Source of the DNA: Synergistaceae bacterium
GTDB taxonomy: Bacteria; Synergistota; Synergistia; Synergistales; Aminobacteriaceae
DNA length: 64,000 bases
Reading direction: 5' to 3'
Assembly (NCBI GenBank): GCA_017540085.1
Contig: JAFYBQ010000013.1
Location: 1 to 64,000 of the forward strand
Under the pieces are notes generated by a model. The model was not told the DNA's origin. It worked only from the letters and a program-made list of their open reading frames with translations, and made no database searches. How positions within the stretch are numbered: position 1 is the first letter of the stretch; every line of letters starts with the position of its first letter. The translations under genes and the position numbers were made by a program. Of the stretch, positions 43,567-52,931 are shown in pieces.

Positions 43567-44147
43567 GAAAATTTTTCCCCCTCTGGAATTTTCCGGCCAT
43601 TATAGCGCGTTTGAGGGGGGATTAAGCAAATGACTACAAATCGTAGCCGTGAAGCGGAAAAGGGAATCTTCATGACTTTCATTTTCTTCACCTGAGATAT
43701 TTCAGAGCCGCCCGTTTTCCTGTAGGCGAATATTGCAGGGCGGTTGTCTGCATGAACGTAAAGCCGGGTCTCTGTGATATTCTTTTCTGTGCTGAGATAC
43801 TTCAGAATTTCGCGGAGCATTTCAGAGCAGAAGCCCCTGCGCCTGTATTTGTCCGATACAAAGACATTGACAATAAGCGCGTCTGTGATGTTTACGCTGA
43901 ACCCACCGTATTTTCCGCCCCTGTATATTATTCCTATAGTGCCTGCAAGATTTCCGTCTTCTGCCCTCAATCCGAAAAATTCACCAGAACCCGGGCTTTC
44001 TATGAGATATTTACGCAGCACACCCACTTGATAAGGAGGAAAATTTTCCTTCTCGAAATCCCTGATACTCTCCGCAGATAATTTTTCTATCCAAATATTT
44101 TCAGCGGAAGCAGGAAGTTTTCTGTAATTCTCCGTGAGAAATGACAT
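43563..44147 (-). CDS. GNAT-family N-acetyltransferase
   Basis: A 194-residue acetyl-CoA-dependent acetyltransferase with motif A NVFVSDKYRRRGFCSEML and motif B around YVHADNRPAIFAYRKTG. I start it at the ATG at 44147 (MSFLTENYRK); the longer frame adds 14 unlikely residues. The last 25 or so residues are encoded across a GC-rich hairpin and a TATAAT that probably belongs to the following reductase gene, so the C-terminus looks like read-through beyond an ancestral stop. The substrate is unknown. Confidence 0.82.
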   Translation of the reverse strand: MSFLTENYRKLPASAENIWIEKLSAESIRDFEKENFPPYQVGVLRKYLIESPGSGEFFGLRAEDGNLAGTIGIIYRGGKYGGFSVNITDALIVNVFVSDKYRRRGFCSEMLREILKYLSTEKNITETRLYVHADNRPAIFAYRKTGGSEISQVKKMKVMKIPFSASRLRFVVICLIPPQTRYNGRKIPEGEKFS

Positions 44148-44348
44148 GATCAGAAATTTATTGTATACGACAATACCGCGCCCGAACACATGAAAATAAA
44201 AGCCGTTTTTCCCGGTAGTCGCAACATGCAGTATTTTGCTGAGGCATTTTTTCAGCCATGAGAGACAATAAGGTGCTGTGCTGATTATGGGTGGCCATTT
44301 TTATTTTTCAAGCTCCTTTCTGATGATTTTTTTGTATGAGTATAACAT

Positions 44349-44798
44349 TCAGCGTTTTGTGCAGTGAAGATGTTTCACGGCCTCGCGGAACTGTTCGGGA
44401 ATTTCTGAGTGCTTCAGGTCTTTGACGGCTGAGTCGCTTCCGGCCTCGCAGGCTTTTTCGTAGTACCAGCATTTATACTCTATCACGCCGAGAATGCTCT
44501 TCAGATTCTCAAGCTCCTGCTTCAGAATCTCGCGGCGTTTTCTGAATATCTCAAGCCTTGCGGGTAATGCTCCTTTTTTGCCGTCCATGTCGATGAACTT
44601 CCTGATGTCCTTTATCGACAGCCCGGAGCGTTTCAGGCAGTCAATCAGCCGCAGCTGTGCGTAATCCTCATCCGTGAATATCCGTATGTTGTTGCCGTCG
44701 CGCTTCAGGTTGGGAAGGAGTCCCTGCTTGTCGTAATATCTCAGTGTTGACGCAGGAAGCCCGGTAAGCTCCGACATGTCTTTAATCGTGTAAGGCAA
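44349..44798 (-). CDS. MerR-family transcriptional regulator
   Basis: A 149-residue regulator with the MerR winged helix at the N-terminus (YTIKDMSELTGLPASTLRYYDKQGLLP) and a coiled-coil dimer helix (LEIFRKRREILKQELENLKS). The C-terminal part includes YKCWYYEKACEAGSD, a form seen in MerR proteins that accompany aldo/keto reductases and flavodoxins. A nearby target could be the ferredoxin-type aldo/keto reductase, by inference. The 150 bases downstream hold no gene. Confidence 0.92.
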   Translation of the reverse strand: MPYTIKDMSELTGLPASTLRYYDKQGLLPNLKRDGNNIRIFTDEDYAQLRLIDCLKRSGLSIKDIRKFIDMDGKKGALPARLEIFRKRREILKQELENLKSILGVIEYKCWYYEKACEAGSDSAVKDLKHSEIPEQFREAVKHLHCTKR

Positions 44799-44844
44799 AA
44801 TTTATCACTCCGATGTTGTGTGAGATGAGATAATTTTAACGCCT

Positions 44845-45024
44845 TCAACTTGACTTGAGGCACTCGCAGATTATCCCGTCAATTTCCGCAGGGCTGTATG
44901 CTGTATCACATACCCATTCGCCATATGTCTTGGGTCTGTCAAGTAAACTGTGTATGAGATTTTTCTATGCCACTTTCGGGAAACGATCAGCGTATGGAGT
45001 AATGTCAAAATTTTTTCTCGCCAT
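44845..45024 (-). pseudogene. 60-codon small gene interrupted by one in-frame TAG
   Basis: A GGAGG site seven bases upstream of an ATG (45024) leads a frame beginning MARKNFDITPYADRFPKVA. Codon 20 (44967-44965) is TAG, and the same frame then continues open for 39 more codons with protein-like composition, KNLIHSLLDRPKTYGEWV and CDTAYSPAEIDGIICECLKSS, ending at TGA. The good ribosome site and uninterrupted frame suggest a small gene recently silenced by one substitution; read-through is a less likely alternative. I do not recognise the family. Confidence 0.5.
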
Positions 45025-45113
45025 TGTTCAGCCTCCTTTAACGCCTGTGATTTGTGCGCGGTGATATTATAATCAAACACATTCCACAACACTAAGGAGG
45101 AATCATCACAGCA

Positions 45114-45656
45114 ATGTACAAGTTAATCTGCAAAATTCTCGCGCTGGCGTTCGTATGTTCTCCGGCATTCGCTGACGAACCCGCCGGGGCAAAACGTCCC
45201 CTAGCGAAATTCGAGACCTCAATGGGAGATTTCACCATCGAGCTATATTCCGACCTTGCGCCCAACACCGTAACCAACTTCATCACATTAGCCCGCAAAA
45301 ATTTCTATGACGGCGTAATCTTCCACAGGGTAATCGACAACTTCATGATTCAGGGCGGAGACCCTACCGGGACAGGCAGAGGCGGACCGGGCTACGCTAT
45401 CCCCGATGAGTTCGGCGAGGGGCTGAAGCATGACGCGCCCGGGATTCTCTCGATGGCCAACGCTGGCCCTAACACAGGCGGCTCACAGTTCTTCATTACG
45501 CTTGTTCCGACTCCGTGGCTTGACGGACATCACGCGATTTTCGGGCATGTTGTTGACGGTATGAAAGTCGTTGAGAAGATCGGCCATGTGAAAACTGACA
45601 GGCAGGACAGGCCGGTGAAGGAAGTAACAATCAAGACAATCACAATTGAGGAGTAA
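45114..45656 (+). CDS. Exported cyclophilin-type peptidyl-prolyl isomerase
   Basis: A 180-residue cyclophilin with a signal peptide (LICKILALAFVCSPAFA). The core motifs are all present: FHRVIDNFMIQGGDPTGTGRGGPGY, SMANAGPNTGGSQFFIT and WLDGHHAIFGHV. It assists protein folding outside the cytoplasm. A TATAAT at 45068-45073 is a plausible -10; AAGGAGG is about 13 bases from the ATG, longer than usual. It begins a long run of closely spaced genes. Confidence 0.95.
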   Translation: MYKLICKILALAFVCSPAFADEPAGAKRPLAKFETSMGDFTIELYSDLAPNTVTNFITLARKNFYDGVIFHRVIDNFMIQGGDPTGTGRGGPGYAIPDEFGEGLKHDAPGILSMANAGPNTGGSQFFITLVPTPWLDGHHAIFGHVVDGMKVVEKIGHVKTDRQDRPVKEVTIKTITIEE

Positions 45657-45659
45657 GCC

Positions 45660-46622
45660 ATGAACAGGAAAGTATACGTAACACGCGCCCTTCACACCTC
45701 CGTAATGAAAGCCCTCGGAAATATCTGCGAGTATGACGTGAACAATGAAGACCGCCTGGCCACACATGACGAACTCGTGAACGCCGTCAAGAATTACGCG
45801 GCCATTATCACAATGCTGAACGATCCCATTGACGCGGAATTGATTTCGCAGGCCGGGCCGGATCTCAAGCTCATCGCGAATTACGGAGTCGGCTTCAACA
45901 ACATTGACGTAAAAGCGGCAACCGAGAAAGGAATCTACGTAACAAACACTCCTGACGTACTCACGGACGCAACAGCGGATACAGCGTTCACACTAATGTT
46001 CGCGGCGGCTCGGCGGGCGATCGAGGGAGATTACATTGTGCGTAATGAGTCGTTCGCGTGGGCACCCAAATACATGCTGGGATATGACATCACCGGGCGC
46101 ACAGTCGGCATAATCGGTGCGGGCAGAATCGGGACTAATTTCGGAATAAAGGCCGCAAGAGGCTTCAACATGAAGGTGCTTTACTACAGCCGGAGGACAT
46201 CGCTTCACCTTGAGTCAGTCGGGGCGCAGAGAGTCGGACTTGAGGAATTATTAGAGCGGTCTGACTTTGTGAGCATTCATTTACCGCTGACAGACGCAAC
46301 ACGCCACATGATAGGCGCAAAGGAACTCGCGAAAATGAAGCCGGACGGAATCCTCATCAACACATCGCGAGGCCCTGTAATCGATGAGAAAGCATTAGCG
46401 GACGCGCTCGCACGTCATGTTATCGCCGGGGCAGGGCTTGACGTTTACGAGAATGAACCCAACGTAGAACCCGCGCTGAAGACTCTGCGGAATGTCGTAT
46501 TGCTTCCTCATATCGGGACGGCTACATTCGGCACCCGCAAGGAGATGGGCTTCATGGTGATACGGAACATTGAGGCCGTATTCGCCGGGAAAGAGCCTCC
46601 GCAGATGGTGAGAGTTTCATGA
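45660..46622 (+). CDS. D-isomer-specific 2-hydroxyacid dehydrogenase
   Basis: A 320-residue NAD(P)-dependent dehydrogenase of the glyoxylate/hydroxypyruvate reductase subgroup. The Rossmann motif GIIGAGRIGTNF, the catalytic arginine in LINTSRGPVID, a glutamate in DVYENEP and the histidine in LLPHIGTAT are visible. It follows the cyclophilin gene by three bases and overlaps the next start as ATGA. The physiological substrate cannot be fixed from sequence. Confidence 0.93.
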   Translation: MNRKVYVTRALHTSVMKALGNICEYDVNNEDRLATHDELVNAVKNYAAIITMLNDPIDAELISQAGPDLKLIANYGVGFNNIDVKAATEKGIYVTNTPDVLTDATADTAFTLMFAAARRAIEGDYIVRNESFAWAPKYMLGYDITGRTVGIIGAGRIGTNFGIKAARGFNMKVLYYSRRTSLHLESVGAQRVGLEELLERSDFVSIHLPLTDATRHMIGAKELAKMKPDGILINTSRGPVIDEKALADALARHVIAGAGLDVYENEPNVEPALKTLRNVVLLPHIGTATFGTRKEMGFMVIRNIEAVFAGKEPPQMVRVS

Positions 46623-47455
46623 ATGCTGAGGAACTGAGGAAATTATTGCTGCCCCGCCCGGAGGACATGCACAAAGGATTCCGGGGAAGGCTGCTTATTG
46701 CCGGGGGGTCATTGCGTTATCCCGGCGCCCCTGCTTTGAGCGCGCTGGGTGCTTTGAGGAGCGGAGCGGGAGTCGTAACCCTTCTGTCGTTGCAGAGTGT
46801 CTGCACTGTATGCGCTGCCCGTCTTCCTGAGGTGATTTACTGCTTTGATGATGACGCGTTCCGCTGGAAGGACGTAGCATTAGCACAGAAAAATATTGAT
46901 GCTCTCGTGATTGGGCCGGGGCTTGACCGCAGTGTAGCCGCTGAGATTTTCACGTCCCGAATGTGGCGGGAATGGCCTGCGAAAATTCTTGTTGACGGGG
47001 ACGGCCTGAACGCTTTAGCCTCATCGCGTGATGACATGAAACACAGGGCGGACGCTGTATTGACTCCTCATGAGGGGGAAGCTGGGCGGCTGTTAGGGAT
47101 TCCAACGGCGCAGGTTCATGAGGACAGAGCCGGGGCAGTCCGTGAATTGTCCGAAAGATGGGGCTGTGTCGTGCTGAAGGGACATCATACGCTGATAGCC
47201 TCCGGGGAAAAGTTCGCAGAGATTCCCTACGGCGGGCCGGAATTGTCGGTGCCGGGGTCGGGCGATGTCCTGTCCGGGTGTATAGGGGCGTTCATGGCCG
47301 GGGGGCTTGAGGCGTTCGAGGCGGCTGTTCTTGGAGCGTCAGTACACGGCCTTGCGGGTGAACTTCTTGCGCGTGAAGGTGTTGACGGTGTATTAGCGTC
47401 AGAAATCGCCAACATGATTCGCAGAGTCATTCATGGCCTGAGAGCTGGAAAATGA
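46619..47455 (+). CDS. NAD(P)HX dehydratase (NnrD/YjeF C-terminal domain)
   Basis: A 278-residue ribokinase-fold protein of the NAD(P)H-hydrate repair family: KGFRGRLLIAGGSLRYPGAPALSA..., VIGPGLDRS, LVDGDGLNAL, LTPHEGEAGRLLG and the closing PGSGDVLSGCIGAFMAGG, in which the final motif replaces the more usual GTGDVL. Only the dehydratase half is present; the epimerase half usually fused or adjacent is absent here. It overlaps both neighbours by four bases. Confidence 0.9.
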   Translation: MNAEELRKLLLPRPEDMHKGFRGRLLIAGGSLRYPGAPALSALGALRSGAGVVTLLSLQSVCTVCAARLPEVIYCFDDDAFRWKDVALAQKNIDALVIGPGLDRSVAAEIFTSRMWREWPAKILVDGDGLNALASSRDDMKHRADAVLTPHEGEAGRLLGIPTAQVHEDRAGAVRELSERWGCVVLKGHHTLIASGEKFAEIPYGGPELSVPGSGDVLSGCIGAFMAGGLEAFEAAVLGASVHGLAGELLAREGVDGVLASEIANMIRRVIHGLRAGK

Positions 47456-47712
47456 CGTACAGACGAAAGCGCGTTGACTGGGACGCAGAAATCCGAAAGA
47501 CTGAGAATATCCGCCGGAAAGGTTTATTGATGAGCGTGCTTAGTTTCGGAATGGCTGTAGCGTTCATATTCGGGATAAGCCGTTCAACGGGGGCTGATGT
47601 CGAAATTCCCCGGACGGTTTTATTTGCCGTGATATTCTGCGTGTCATGCGTTGTACTCCGCGTAATCATGAAGCACCGTGCCGAAAAACGCAGCCGCAAA
47701 AATGATGACTGA
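47452..47712 (+). CDS. Small two-helix membrane protein
   Basis: An 86-residue protein with a basic N-terminus, two transmembrane helices (about residues 25-42 and 56-72, VLFAVIFCVSCVVLRVIM) and a basic C-terminus. I recognise no family. It overlaps the dehydratase stop (ATGA) and the tsaE start, which argues for a real coding gene inside the operon. Confidence 0.7.
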   Translation: MTYRRKRVDWDAEIRKTENIRRKGLLMSVLSFGMAVAFIFGISRSTGADVEIPRTVLFAVIFCVSCVVLRVIMKHRAEKRSRKNDD

Positions 47713-48139
47713 GTCAGGAATCTACATATCCCGCTCGGAGGAGGACACCCGGAAATTCGGCCATGATTTTGCCGGGACTCTTTCGGGCGGTGATGTCGTT
47801 CTCCTTTTCGGGGACTTAGGCGCGGGGAAAACGGTATTTGTGCGGGGAGTGTGCGAGGCTTTCGGGATTTCGGGAGTCCGCAGTCCTTCTTTCACGCTGG
47901 TGAATGAGTATGAGTCGCCGTCCGGGATTTTCGTCATTCATGCTGACTTGTACAGGCTTGACCCTGACGGAGTGAGCGCAACGGGACTCGATGAATACGC
48001 CGGGGATGATGACAGTATTCTTTTTGTCGAATGGCCTGACAGATGGACGAATCCCCCGGCAAATTCGGTGAGGGTATATTTTGAGTCGACAAGCGAGAAC
48101 GAACGCAGAATCAGAGTCGAAAGGGGGATTTCACGGTGA
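47702..48139 (+). CDS. tsaE: tRNA threonylcarbamoyladenosine biosynthesis ATPase TsaE
   Basis: A 145-residue P-loop protein with the Walker A LFGDLGAGKT and the SPSFTLVNEYES and HADLYRLD blocks of TsaE, and VEWPDRW near the end. TsaE works with TsaB, TsaC and TsaD in t6A formation on ANN-decoding tRNAs. Two adjacent ATGs (47702, 47705) overlap the end of the small membrane protein gene. It is coupled to tsaB. Confidence 0.94.
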   Translation: MMTESGIYISRSEEDTRKFGHDFAGTLSGGDVVLLFGDLGAGKTVFVRGVCEAFGISGVRSPSFTLVNEYESPSGIFVIHADLYRLDPDGVSATGLDEYAGDDDSILFVEWPDRWTNPPANSVRVYFESTSENERRIRVERGISR

Positions 48140-48759
48140 ATATTCTTGCGGTTGAATGCTGCCTGAAACTTACGGGGGCGGCGTTGTCTGTTGACGGGAA
48201 AATTTCCGGCAGTGTACAGGAGGATTGCGGACGTAAGCAGACATCAGAGCTTCCCCGGATGTGTGAGTCTCTCATTCACGGCGCGGGACTCACATGGCCG
48301 GACTTGGACTATATCGCCCTCACGAACGGCCCGGGATATTTCACTGGTATACGGGTCGGAGCGGCTTATGCTTCCGGGATTGCTTACGCTTCAGGCGCGG
48401 AGGTTATTCCCGTCTCAACATTAGAGCTTCTCCCGTACACCTACAGGAAGACTCACGGCGGGGGCGGTAAAATTCTGACGGTGATATACGCCGGACACGG
48501 TTTCGTTTATGCCTCGTGTGAAGGATTCTTGAAGGCCGGGGAATATTCACATGAGTCGGTTCTCTCGTGGCTTGGTGAAAATCCTGACGCTGTAACAATC
48601 TCCGATGACCCCGAACGCACAGCCCTTGACGCTGAAATTTTGCGTGTCAAGCCTGATGTAACGGACTTGTGCGAGATTGCCCGCTGTAATCTGAACATGT
48701 CAGTAAGTCCCGGAAGTCTCAAAATCTGCTACTATCGCGCCCCGCAGGGCGTAAATTAA
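48136..48759 (+). CDS. tsaB: tRNA threonylcarbamoyladenosine biosynthesis protein TsaB
   Basis: A 207-residue ASKHA-fold protein starting ILAVECCLKLTGAALSVDG, with the conserved TNGPGYFTGIRVGAAYASGIAYASG block. It is the scaffold partner of TsaD. The start is a GTG overlapping the tsaE stop (GTGA). The canonical D-T-S near the N-terminus is replaced by E-C-C, which is not unusual in divergent TsaB. Confidence 0.9.
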   Translation: MNILAVECCLKLTGAALSVDGKISGSVQEDCGRKQTSELPRMCESLIHGAGLTWPDLDYIALTNGPGYFTGIRVGAAYASGIAYASGAEVIPVSTLELLPYTYRKTHGGGGKILTVIYAGHGFVYASCEGFLKAGEYSHESVLSWLGENPDAVTISDDPERTALDAEILRVKPDVTDLCEIARCNLNMSVSPGSLKICYYRAPQGVN

Positions 48760-48778
48760 CAGGAAGGTTGATACAAAT

Positions 48779-49306
48779 ATGAATGTTGCGTTGATTGTTG
48801 ATTGTGTGCTGGGAATTATCCTGATATTTTTCCTTTACCGGGGACTCATCAACGGTTTTTCCGGCGAGGTTATCGGGCTTGTAGGGTTCTTTGTGAGTAC
48901 GTTCTGCGCGTGGAAATTCTGCGACCCTGCCGCGGAGCTTGCTATGCGCTATATCAATGACCCGAATTTTGACCGCAATATGCTGTCCCTTGTCTGCTCG
49001 CTGGGAATTTTCTTCACGGTTCAGATTATATTCGCGGTTATCAGCTTGATTCTGTCATATGTCGTGAAGGTTACGCGGCTTTCCGTTACGGATCATGTTT
49101 TCGGGATGATTGCGGGCTTCCTGAAGGCCGCTTTTATCACGGTGATAGTGTACGCGCTCCTGTCATCATTCCCGAAATTGATTCCGACTGAATGGATGTC
49201 TCAAAGCTGGTTCATGAAGGGAGCTTCTTTTGTGTGGCCGCCAGTCCGGGACTTGTTGCAGGAACACGGCATAATAGACTTCACTGCGCTGACGGGCGGA
49301 ATGTAG
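48779..49306 (+). CDS. CvpA-family membrane protein
   Basis: A 175-residue protein with four hydrophobic helices and the GLINGFSGEVIGLVGFFVSTFCAWKF start typical of CvpA. Family members are linked to colicin V production and envelope stress. It is immediately followed by mutS2, a very common order (cvpA-mutS2) in anaerobes. AGGAAGGTTG lies upstream of the ATG. Confidence 0.9.
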   Translation: MNVALIVDCVLGIILIFFLYRGLINGFSGEVIGLVGFFVSTFCAWKFCDPAAELAMRYINDPNFDRNMLSLVCSLGIFFTVQIIFAVISLILSYVVKVTRLSVTDHVFGMIAGFLKAAFITVIVYALLSSFPKLIPTEWMSQSWFMKGASFVWPPVRDLLQEHGIIDFTALTGGM

Positions 49307-51661
49307 ATGATAATATCAGACAGCACAGCAGAAATATTAGAGCTGGGAAAAAACTTGCTCCCCTTCCGTGAAAGACTGCGAGGCGGATTAGGGGAGTTAA
49401 TTTTGTCATCGCTGAAACCCGCCGGGGATTTCGACTCTCTCCGTGAACGCTCGAAATTATTGCGCGAATGGCTCGACATGACCGACCACAGCGGGGAGTT
49501 TGCGTTCAGCGCGGGACTTGACGCAGTGTCGGTGATGTTCCCGGGCGCGAAAAGGAGCGGAATTTTGTCGGGCGAGGAACTATTGAAGGTTCGTGCCGTC
49601 CTCAATTGCGCGAAAAGAATCCGTGAAGGACTCGCGGAAGTCTCGAAAGATTACGGGGCTGTTGACGCACTAAGACGGAGCATAGGAGATTTCACGCCGG
49701 AGATTGACGCTCTGAATGTTGTTGAGGACTCCGGCAGACTCTCGGACAACTCATCGCACCGGCTCTCAGTCATCCGGGAGGAACTCGAAAATCTCAAGCG
49801 TACAGGCAGACGAATCGCGCAGAAACTTCTTGAGGACTCCGACATCACCAACATGTTGCAGGAACGCTCGCTGTCATGGCGTGAAGGTAGATTCTTGATG
49901 CTGGTACGTCAGGAATATATCAACCGATTTCCGGGGCTTGCTGTTGAACGTTCAGCGTCAGGAAATTCCGTATACATGGAGCCGAAATCATTATCACGAG
50001 TCAACAACGATTTAATCATCAAGACAAAGGACGAGCAAGACGAGGAAGGATTAATCCTTCTCGAACTCACTCGAAAAATTTTGTCCCGCGAAAATGCCAT
50101 CATCAACGCCGAAAAAGTAATAGGAACGTTAGACCTTCTATGTGTCTGCGATGATTTAATCCGTAATAAACACTGGGTAATCCCGGAGCTGTCAGCAAAA
50201 AAATTCTTCCGTCTCATTGATACCCGTCATCCAATGCTCAAAGATAAGGCCGTCCCTGTTTCAGTGTCATGCGGCGAAAACTTTTCGACACTCGTCATCA
50301 CAGGCTCAAACACGGGCGGGAAAACAGTAACCCTCAAAACTGCCGGGGTAATGATCGCTCTTGCGTGGATGGGACTCCCTTTGCCTGCGCGGGACGGTAC
50401 AGCAATCGGGACATTTGACGCGATATTTGAGGACATCGGCGATGAACAGAGCATAGAGCAGAATTTATCGACATTCAGCGCGCACCTTCAGAAGATCATT
50501 CACATTCTCAGGGAGGCGACAGACTCATCACTCGTTTTGCTTGACGAACTCGGAGCAGGCACAGACCCTCACGAGGGAGCCGCGTTAGGCGTGGCGATTC
50601 TTGAGACGCTGAAGCAAAAAGGCTGTATCACCCTCGCAACAACCCATCACAATCCCATAAAGCAGTATGCATTGACGACAGAAGGAGTCGAGACAGCCAG
50701 CATGGAATTTGACATACAGAAATTACAGCCGACATACAGACTCTTGATGGGCATTCCCGGACGGAGCAGCGCATTATTGATTGCACGGCGTTACGGAATG
50801 CCGGAGGAAGTATTGAGACTGGCGCAGGGGGAATTAGACTCGCGGGAAGTTACAGCTGAGGACATAATGAGCGAGCTTAACGAACGAAAAGCCGCCCTTG
50901 ACACAGCAGAAAGACAGGTACACACGGCCATGAAGGAAGCGGAAGACCTCAAGCGGGCGTATCAGTCAAGAGTGAAGGAGATTGACACTCAGCGCGACAA
51001 AATCATGCAGGCCGCAGACCGTAAAGCCGAAAAATTTATCTCACAGGCTGAGGAAACATCAAAGGAAATTATACGCAGTGTTGAAGAGTCAGCAAGGGAC
51101 ATCGCCCGGAAAGGCTACAACGTGAAAAGAAGAGAGCTAAAAACTTTGCGCGGGGTAATCGACAAACGGCACCAGAAACGCACCGAGCGCGAAATTCAGA
51201 ACAGCCCGAAACCCTTTGAGCCTGCACCCGGAGTTACAGCGATGGTAGCAGGAAGCGGCATTGTAGGAATCATCAACGAGATTCGCAACGGACGCGCCTA
51301 CATGACCGCCGGGCCTATGAGCGTTGACGTTCCATTGAGCCAGCTTATTGCCACCGACAAGAAAGCACAGGTCGCGACTCCTCCTGCTGACACAACGAGA
51401 CTCCCCCGCCCTGAAACAGTCCCGTCGTCCATAATGGTGCGGGGAATGCTCGTAGCTGAGGCACTGCCCCTAGTGGCGAGCTATCTCGATAAGGCGTACA
51501 GGTCGAATCATTCTGTTGTTACTGTGATTCATGGCCGGGGTGAAGGAATTTTGCGGAGAGAAGTACACGCGCTGCTGTCGAGGCTGAATTACGTCAAAAG
51601 CTATCGGCTTGGCTCTGAGGGTGAAGGGGGCTACGGAGTAACAATAGTAGAGTTCAAATAG
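49307..51661 (+). CDS. mutS2: MutS2 family ATPase/nuclease
   Basis: A 784-residue MutS2 with the Walker A TGSNTGGKTVTLK, the LLDELGAGTDPHEGAALG Walker B region, a long coiled coil (about 520-640), a KOW-like segment and a C-terminal Smr domain with IHGRGEGILRREVHALLS. The usual LDLRG at the start of Smr is changed to IMVRG, so nuclease activity may differ. MutS2 rescues collided ribosomes and suppresses recombination. The ATG abuts the cvpA stop. The N-terminus is somewhat divergent. Confidence 0.94.
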   Translation: MIISDSTAEILELGKNLLPFRERLRGGLGELILSSLKPAGDFDSLRERSKLLREWLDMTDHSGEFAFSAGLDAVSVMFPGAKRSGILSGEELLKVRAVLNCAKRIREGLAEVSKDYGAVDALRRSIGDFTPEIDALNVVEDSGRLSDNSSHRLSVIREELENLKRTGRRIAQKLLEDSDITNMLQERSLSWREGRFLMLVRQEYINRFPGLAVERSASGNSVYMEPKSLSRVNNDLIIKTKDEQDEEGLILLELTRKILSRENAIINAEKVIGTLDLLCVCDDLIRNKHWVIPELSAKKFFRLIDTRHPMLKDKAVPVSVSCGENFSTLVITGSNTGGKTVTLKTAGVMIALAWMGLPLPARDGTAIGTFDAIFEDIGDEQSIEQNLSTFSAHLQKIIHILREATDSSLVLLDELGAGTDPHEGAALGVAILETLKQKGCITLATTHHNPIKQYALTTEGVETASMEFDIQKLQPTYRLLMGIPGRSSALLIARRYGMPEEVLRLAQGELDSREVTAEDIMSELNERKAALDTAERQVHTAMKEAEDLKRAYQSRVKEIDTQRDKIMQAADRKAEKFISQAEETSKEIIRSVEESARDIARKGYNVKRRELKTLRGVIDKRHQKRTEREIQNSPKPFEPAPGVTAMVAGSGIVGIINEIRNGRAYMTAGPMSVDVPLSQLIATDKKAQVATPPADTTRLPRPETVPSSIMVRGMLVAEALPLVASYLDKAYRSNHSVVTVIHGRGEGILRREVHALLSRLNYVKSYRLGSEGEGGYGVTIVEFK

Positions 51662-51737
51662 GGCGTAAATCCCGCGCCTAACATGATACAATGACAATCA
51701 ACAAATTAATCCCAGCAAAGGAGGAAAAATTTACCAC

Positions 51738-52931
51738 ATGTACAAACCCATAAAGGTGAACAAAGATACATGGTGGCTCGGAGTGAATGATCATGAGACT
51801 GACTTGTTCGAGTCTCTCTGGCCATTGCCGCAGGGAGTCGCCTACAACGCTTACGCCGTACTAGGGACGACAGCAACCGCCGCGATTGACACGGTGAAAG
51901 GCCCGTACCTTGACGATTACGTGAACAAGCTGACTCAGGCACTGGGACACAGGACGCTGAATTATCTTGTCGTGAATCACATGGAGCCTGACCACGCCGG
52001 ACTCATTTCGCAGCTCAAATCCGTATGGCCGTCGCTGAAATTTATCGGCAACGCTAAAACTATTCCCATGCTCAAAGGCTATCACGGAATAACGGACGAT
52101 GTTATAACGGTGAAGGACGGAGACACATTAGACCTCGGCGGGCATGTCCTGAGATTCTTTACTGTACCTATGCTGCACTGGCCTGAAAGCATGGTTACGT
52201 TTGACACAACAACGGGCGTATTGTTCTCGAATGACTCATTCGGCGGATTCGGGGCGCATGACGGCGGAATCTTTGACGACCAGAAAAACCCGGCCCGCTG
52301 GGAAGATGAGATGCTGAGATATTACGCCTGCATTGTCGCGAAATACTCGAACATTGTCCAAGTCGCGCTAAAGAAACTCGGCGGACTCCCAATCGCAAAC
52401 ATTTTCCCGTCTCACGGTACACTCTTCAGGAAGGACATAAAGAAAGTAATCTCACTTTATGACAAATGGAGCAAATACGAGGGCGAGAAAGGCGCGGTAG
52501 TTGCTTACGGCTCAATGTACGGAAACACGCGGAAAATGGCGGAGGCTGTCTGCACGGGGCTGTCGTCAGCAGGAATTGAGGATGTCAGAGTCTACGATGT
52601 ATCACGCACAGACCCTTCATATATTCTGCGGGACATTTGGCGGTTCAGGGGATTCGCGCTCATGGCCTGCACGTATAACACGCTGCTGTTTCCCCCGATG
52701 GAGGCATTATGCGCCAAGCTGTTAAACCGTATGCCAAAGAACAAGACGCTGGGAATCGCTGGGAGCTACTCATGGAGCAAGGGAGCATTAACCGCCCTGA
52801 AGGATTACGCCGAGAAAAGCAAGCTGACTCTTGTCGGGCCTGAAGTAGAAGTGTATACGTCCCCGACACCTGATGACCTCGACAAACTTTGCGAGATGGG
52901 CGCGAATCTGGGAGAAGCGGTAAAGGCATGA
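51738..52931 (+). CDS. Flavodiiron protein (FprA-type flavoprotein)
   Basis: A 397-residue A-type flavoprotein. The metallo-beta-lactamase-like diiron domain has the ligand block HMEPDHAG, the LHWPESMVTFD and FSNDSFGGFG blocks and a histidine in FPSHGTLF; the C-terminal flavodoxin domain begins AVVAYGSMYGNTRKMA. It reduces oxygen to water or nitric oxide to nitrous oxide and protects anaerobes, working with rubrerythrin-type systems. AAAGGAGG precedes the ATG. It overlaps the speE start by four bases. Confidence 0.96.
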   Translation: MYKPIKVNKDTWWLGVNDHETDLFESLWPLPQGVAYNAYAVLGTTATAAIDTVKGPYLDDYVNKLTQALGHRTLNYLVVNHMEPDHAGLISQLKSVWPSLKFIGNAKTIPMLKGYHGITDDVITVKDGDTLDLGGHVLRFFTVPMLHWPESMVTFDTTTGVLFSNDSFGGFGAHDGGIFDDQKNPARWEDEMLRYYACIVAKYSNIVQVALKKLGGLPIANIFPSHGTLFRKDIKKVISLYDKWSKYEGEKGAVVAYGSMYGNTRKMAEAVCTGLSSAGIEDVRVYDVSRTDPSYILRDIWRFRGFALMACTYNTLLFPPMEALCAKLLNRMPKNKTLGIAGSYSWSKGALTALKDYAEKSKLTLVGPEVEVYTSPTPDDLDKLCEMGANLGEAVKA

